From assembly GCA_025462755.1 (NCBI GenBank), contig JAOAPF010000086.1, positions 1-52,844 on the forward strand: a stretch of DNA of 52,844 bases, given 5' to 3'. The DNA comes from Edaphobacter sp. GTDB taxonomy: Bacteria; Acidobacteriota; Terriglobia; Terriglobales; Acidobacteriaceae. The notes under the pieces were generated by a model. It was given only the letters and a program-made list of their open reading frames with translations. It was not told the origin of the DNA and did no database searches. This document shows, piece by piece, positions 51,511-52,844 of the stretch (the stretch's first letter is position 1; each line of letters begins with the position of its first letter). Position numbers and translations under genes: made by a program.

Positions 51511-52700
51511 ATGCCTAGGCGAACACGGTATCAGCAGGGAAGCGTGCAACGCGAAAAGCGGCAAAGTGGGACCGACGTTTGGGTCTTCCGCTGGTGAGAA
51601 TCCACCTTTGACGGAACGAGCAAACGCCGGAAGGCAATAGTCGGTACCGTCGAGGCATTTCCGACTGAAGCATCCGCACTCAAAGCTGCCAAAGCATTGC
51701 GCATTGACGCCAACCAACAAACCCCGCATTCGGAAGGCGGGCCGGGCACGATTGCCGAACTGGTCGCTCATTACCGGCTAAAGGAGCTGGTTGGTGAAAA
51801 TCAGGGACGCAAGTCGTTCTCGACGCGCGCCGGGTACGAAAGCTATCTGAATGGCTGGATTCTTCCTCGCTGGGGGGATCACAGACTTGATCACGTCAAG
51901 TCAGTAGCTGTTGAAGAATGGCTGGACAGCATCAAGCGGGCGAAGGGCACGAGAGCGAAGATTCGGAATATTATGAGCGCGATCTTTCATCACGCCATGC
52001 GGTACGAGTGGGTTGAACGCAACCCAATCAAGCTCGTGCGTCAGAGCGCGAAGCGAGAGAGAACGCCCGACATTCTCGAACTGGCGGAGTTGCAGCTTCT
52101 TCTTAGCAAGTTGTCCGTCCGAGAGCGCACGCTGGCTCTTCTCGACGCGGCAACAGGACTTCGGGTCAGCGAACTGCTTGCACTTCGCTGGTGCGATGTC
52201 GATTTTGAGGATCTGGAACTTCGTGTGACGCGGTCCATCTGGCATCAAGTTCTGGGCAACTGCAAGACAGAAGCCTCAGCCAAACCTGTCCCTATGGACA
52301 GTTACATGGCGGAGGACCTTTTGCGCTGCGTCGCCAGAGCGTTTACGCGTCAGATGATGACTACGTCTTCGCTAGCGAGACCATGAGGGGAAAGCAGCCC
52401 TATTGGCCGGACAACCTCATGAAGCGGCATATTCAGCCAGTTGCGAAAGCAATTGGCATTCACAAGAAAATCGGATGGCACACTTTCCGGCACTCCTTCG
52501 GCACGTTATTGAAGGCAAATGGAGAGGATGTCAAAACCGTTCAGGAGCTCTTACGACACGCGAACAGCCGGATCACGCTGGATGTTTACACACAGGCAGT
52601 GAACTCGAACAAGCGGGCAGCGCAGAGCAAGGTTGTAAGGATGATGGTGTCAGACGTGGGTCAGAAGGCCGAAGAAAATTACCCGCAAACAACGCAGTAG
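51511..52700 (+). pseudogene. int: Tyrosine recombinase/integrase, broken
   Basis: Reading starts at the ATG behind AGGAGAGATC: MPRRTRYQQGSVQREKRQSG... An in-frame TGA at 51595-51597 interrupts FRW-R-ESTFDG (a CGA-to-TGA change fits), and a one-base loss near 52328 (EDLLRW-RRQSVYAS) splits the catalytic domain. Otherwise complete: an SAM-like core-binding domain (SYLNGWILPRWGDHRLDHVK) and all catalytic marks, Arg in TGLRVSELLALRW, H-x-x-R in WHTFRHSFGTLL, His in LLRHANSR and the nucleophile Tyr in TLDVYTQAV. Such enzymes insert elements at tRNA 3' ends, and a tRNA-Asp 3' end lies 80 bases downstream. As written it cannot make a full protein. Confidence 0.88.
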
Positions 52701-52780
52701 CGGGCTTATTGGACCTTTATCGGACCCTGATTTGACTGTCACTGTAGGTCGCCATTTGATTCTAAGTGCTTTAGAATCTA

Positions 52781-52844
52781 TGGCGGGGACGACGGGGCTC
52801 GAACCCGCGACCTCTGCCGTGACAGGGCAGCGCTCTAACCAACT
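52781..52844 (-). tRNA. tRNA-Asp (GUC), 3' part, cut by the window edge
   Basis: On the minus strand the sequence reads from the D-loop (AGTTGGTTAGAGC) through the anticodon arm CTGCC-CTGTCAC-GGCAG (anticodon GTC), the variable loop AGGTC, the T arm GCGGG-TTCGAGC-CCCGT and the acceptor strand to an encoded CCA at 52783..52781. About the first 12 bases are outside the window. Its 3' end faces the integrase gene, the normal arrangement for an element integrated at a tRNA. Confidence 0.93.

Noticed and set aside
52781..52844. Second copy of the tRNA-Asp 3' end as the far attachment site inside the window
   Set aside because: Reading through for GACGGGGCTCGAACCCGC-like sequence gave no second copy.

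Overview
The window looks like a chromosome segment of a soil Acidobacteriota (class Terriglobia type). The basis is indirect: very large carboxypeptidase-regulatory-domain/TonB-type outer-membrane receptors, many exported proteins of unknown-function families (DUF3300, DUF2950, DUF481, DUF2252), balanced GC content and strong GGAG-type ribosome sites. No 16S or ribosomal protein marker is present, so the assignment is an inference.

Layout. 1-1780 is mobile-element debris: an ssb gene broken by a frameshift and an amber codon, and the C-terminal part of a RepB/primase-like protein. 1785-5302 holds a DUF4239 membrane protein, a secreted alpha/beta hydrolase, a secreted alpha-carbonic anhydrase and a 5'-truncated phosphate-selective-type porin. 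5591-12881 is two plus-strand units: DUF3300-DUF2950, then an unknown protein, a DyP peroxidase, a second unknown protein and a MetA-type outer-membrane protein. 12912-26168 is a long minus-strand block of exported proteins: three large porins, an OmpA protein, a Sec-exported glutaminase, a Sec-exported amidohydrolase, a Sec-exported RidA and an L-serine dehydratase that carries a Tat leader. 26723-37285 carries signalling (a REC-only regulator, a histidine kinase with a substrate-binding-like sensor, a LuxR-type response regulator), a complete TonB-type receptor, a membrane protein, a second OmpA protein and a DUF481 protein. 38026-46800 holds DUF2252, an MscS channel, a GH63-like glucosidase and glycogen debranching enzyme GlgX. 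46801-52844 is decayed: an aminotransferase fragment, a second receptor gene with several lesions, an excisionase-like gene, a broken tyrosine integrase and the 3' part of tRNA-Asp, i.e. one end of an old integrated element.

Two things stand out. First, a 16-base palindrome, consensus CTAGGGGTTTCCCTAG, occurs ten times, always between genes. Six of the nine promoter-linked copies are followed by a TANNNN -10-like hexamer exactly 23 bases later, which places a -35 hexamer directly against the palindrome. The promoters so marked serve DUF3300, the DyP unit, the Tat-serine dehydratase operon, the RidA gene, a porin-OmpA operon, the REC-only gene, the 33743-34966/35154 divergent pair and probably the glucosidase. 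This defines an activator regulon; the kinase/LuxR regulator pair in the window is the obvious candidate controller. Second, the serine dehydratase and RidA (which removes the 2-aminoacrylate made by such enzymes) both carry export signals, share this promoter type, and sit beside an exported glutaminase. Together they look like an extracytoplasmic amino-acid deamination pathway that would release ammonia, perhaps for nitrogen supply or acid protection.

The same gene families have also left at least eight short remnants between genes (tails of porin, OmpA, MetA and MscS genes, heads of DyP and of the Tat protein, a decayed copy of the 33743-34966 membrane protein). This part of the genome has clearly been shaped by repeated duplication and deletion of this gene set.
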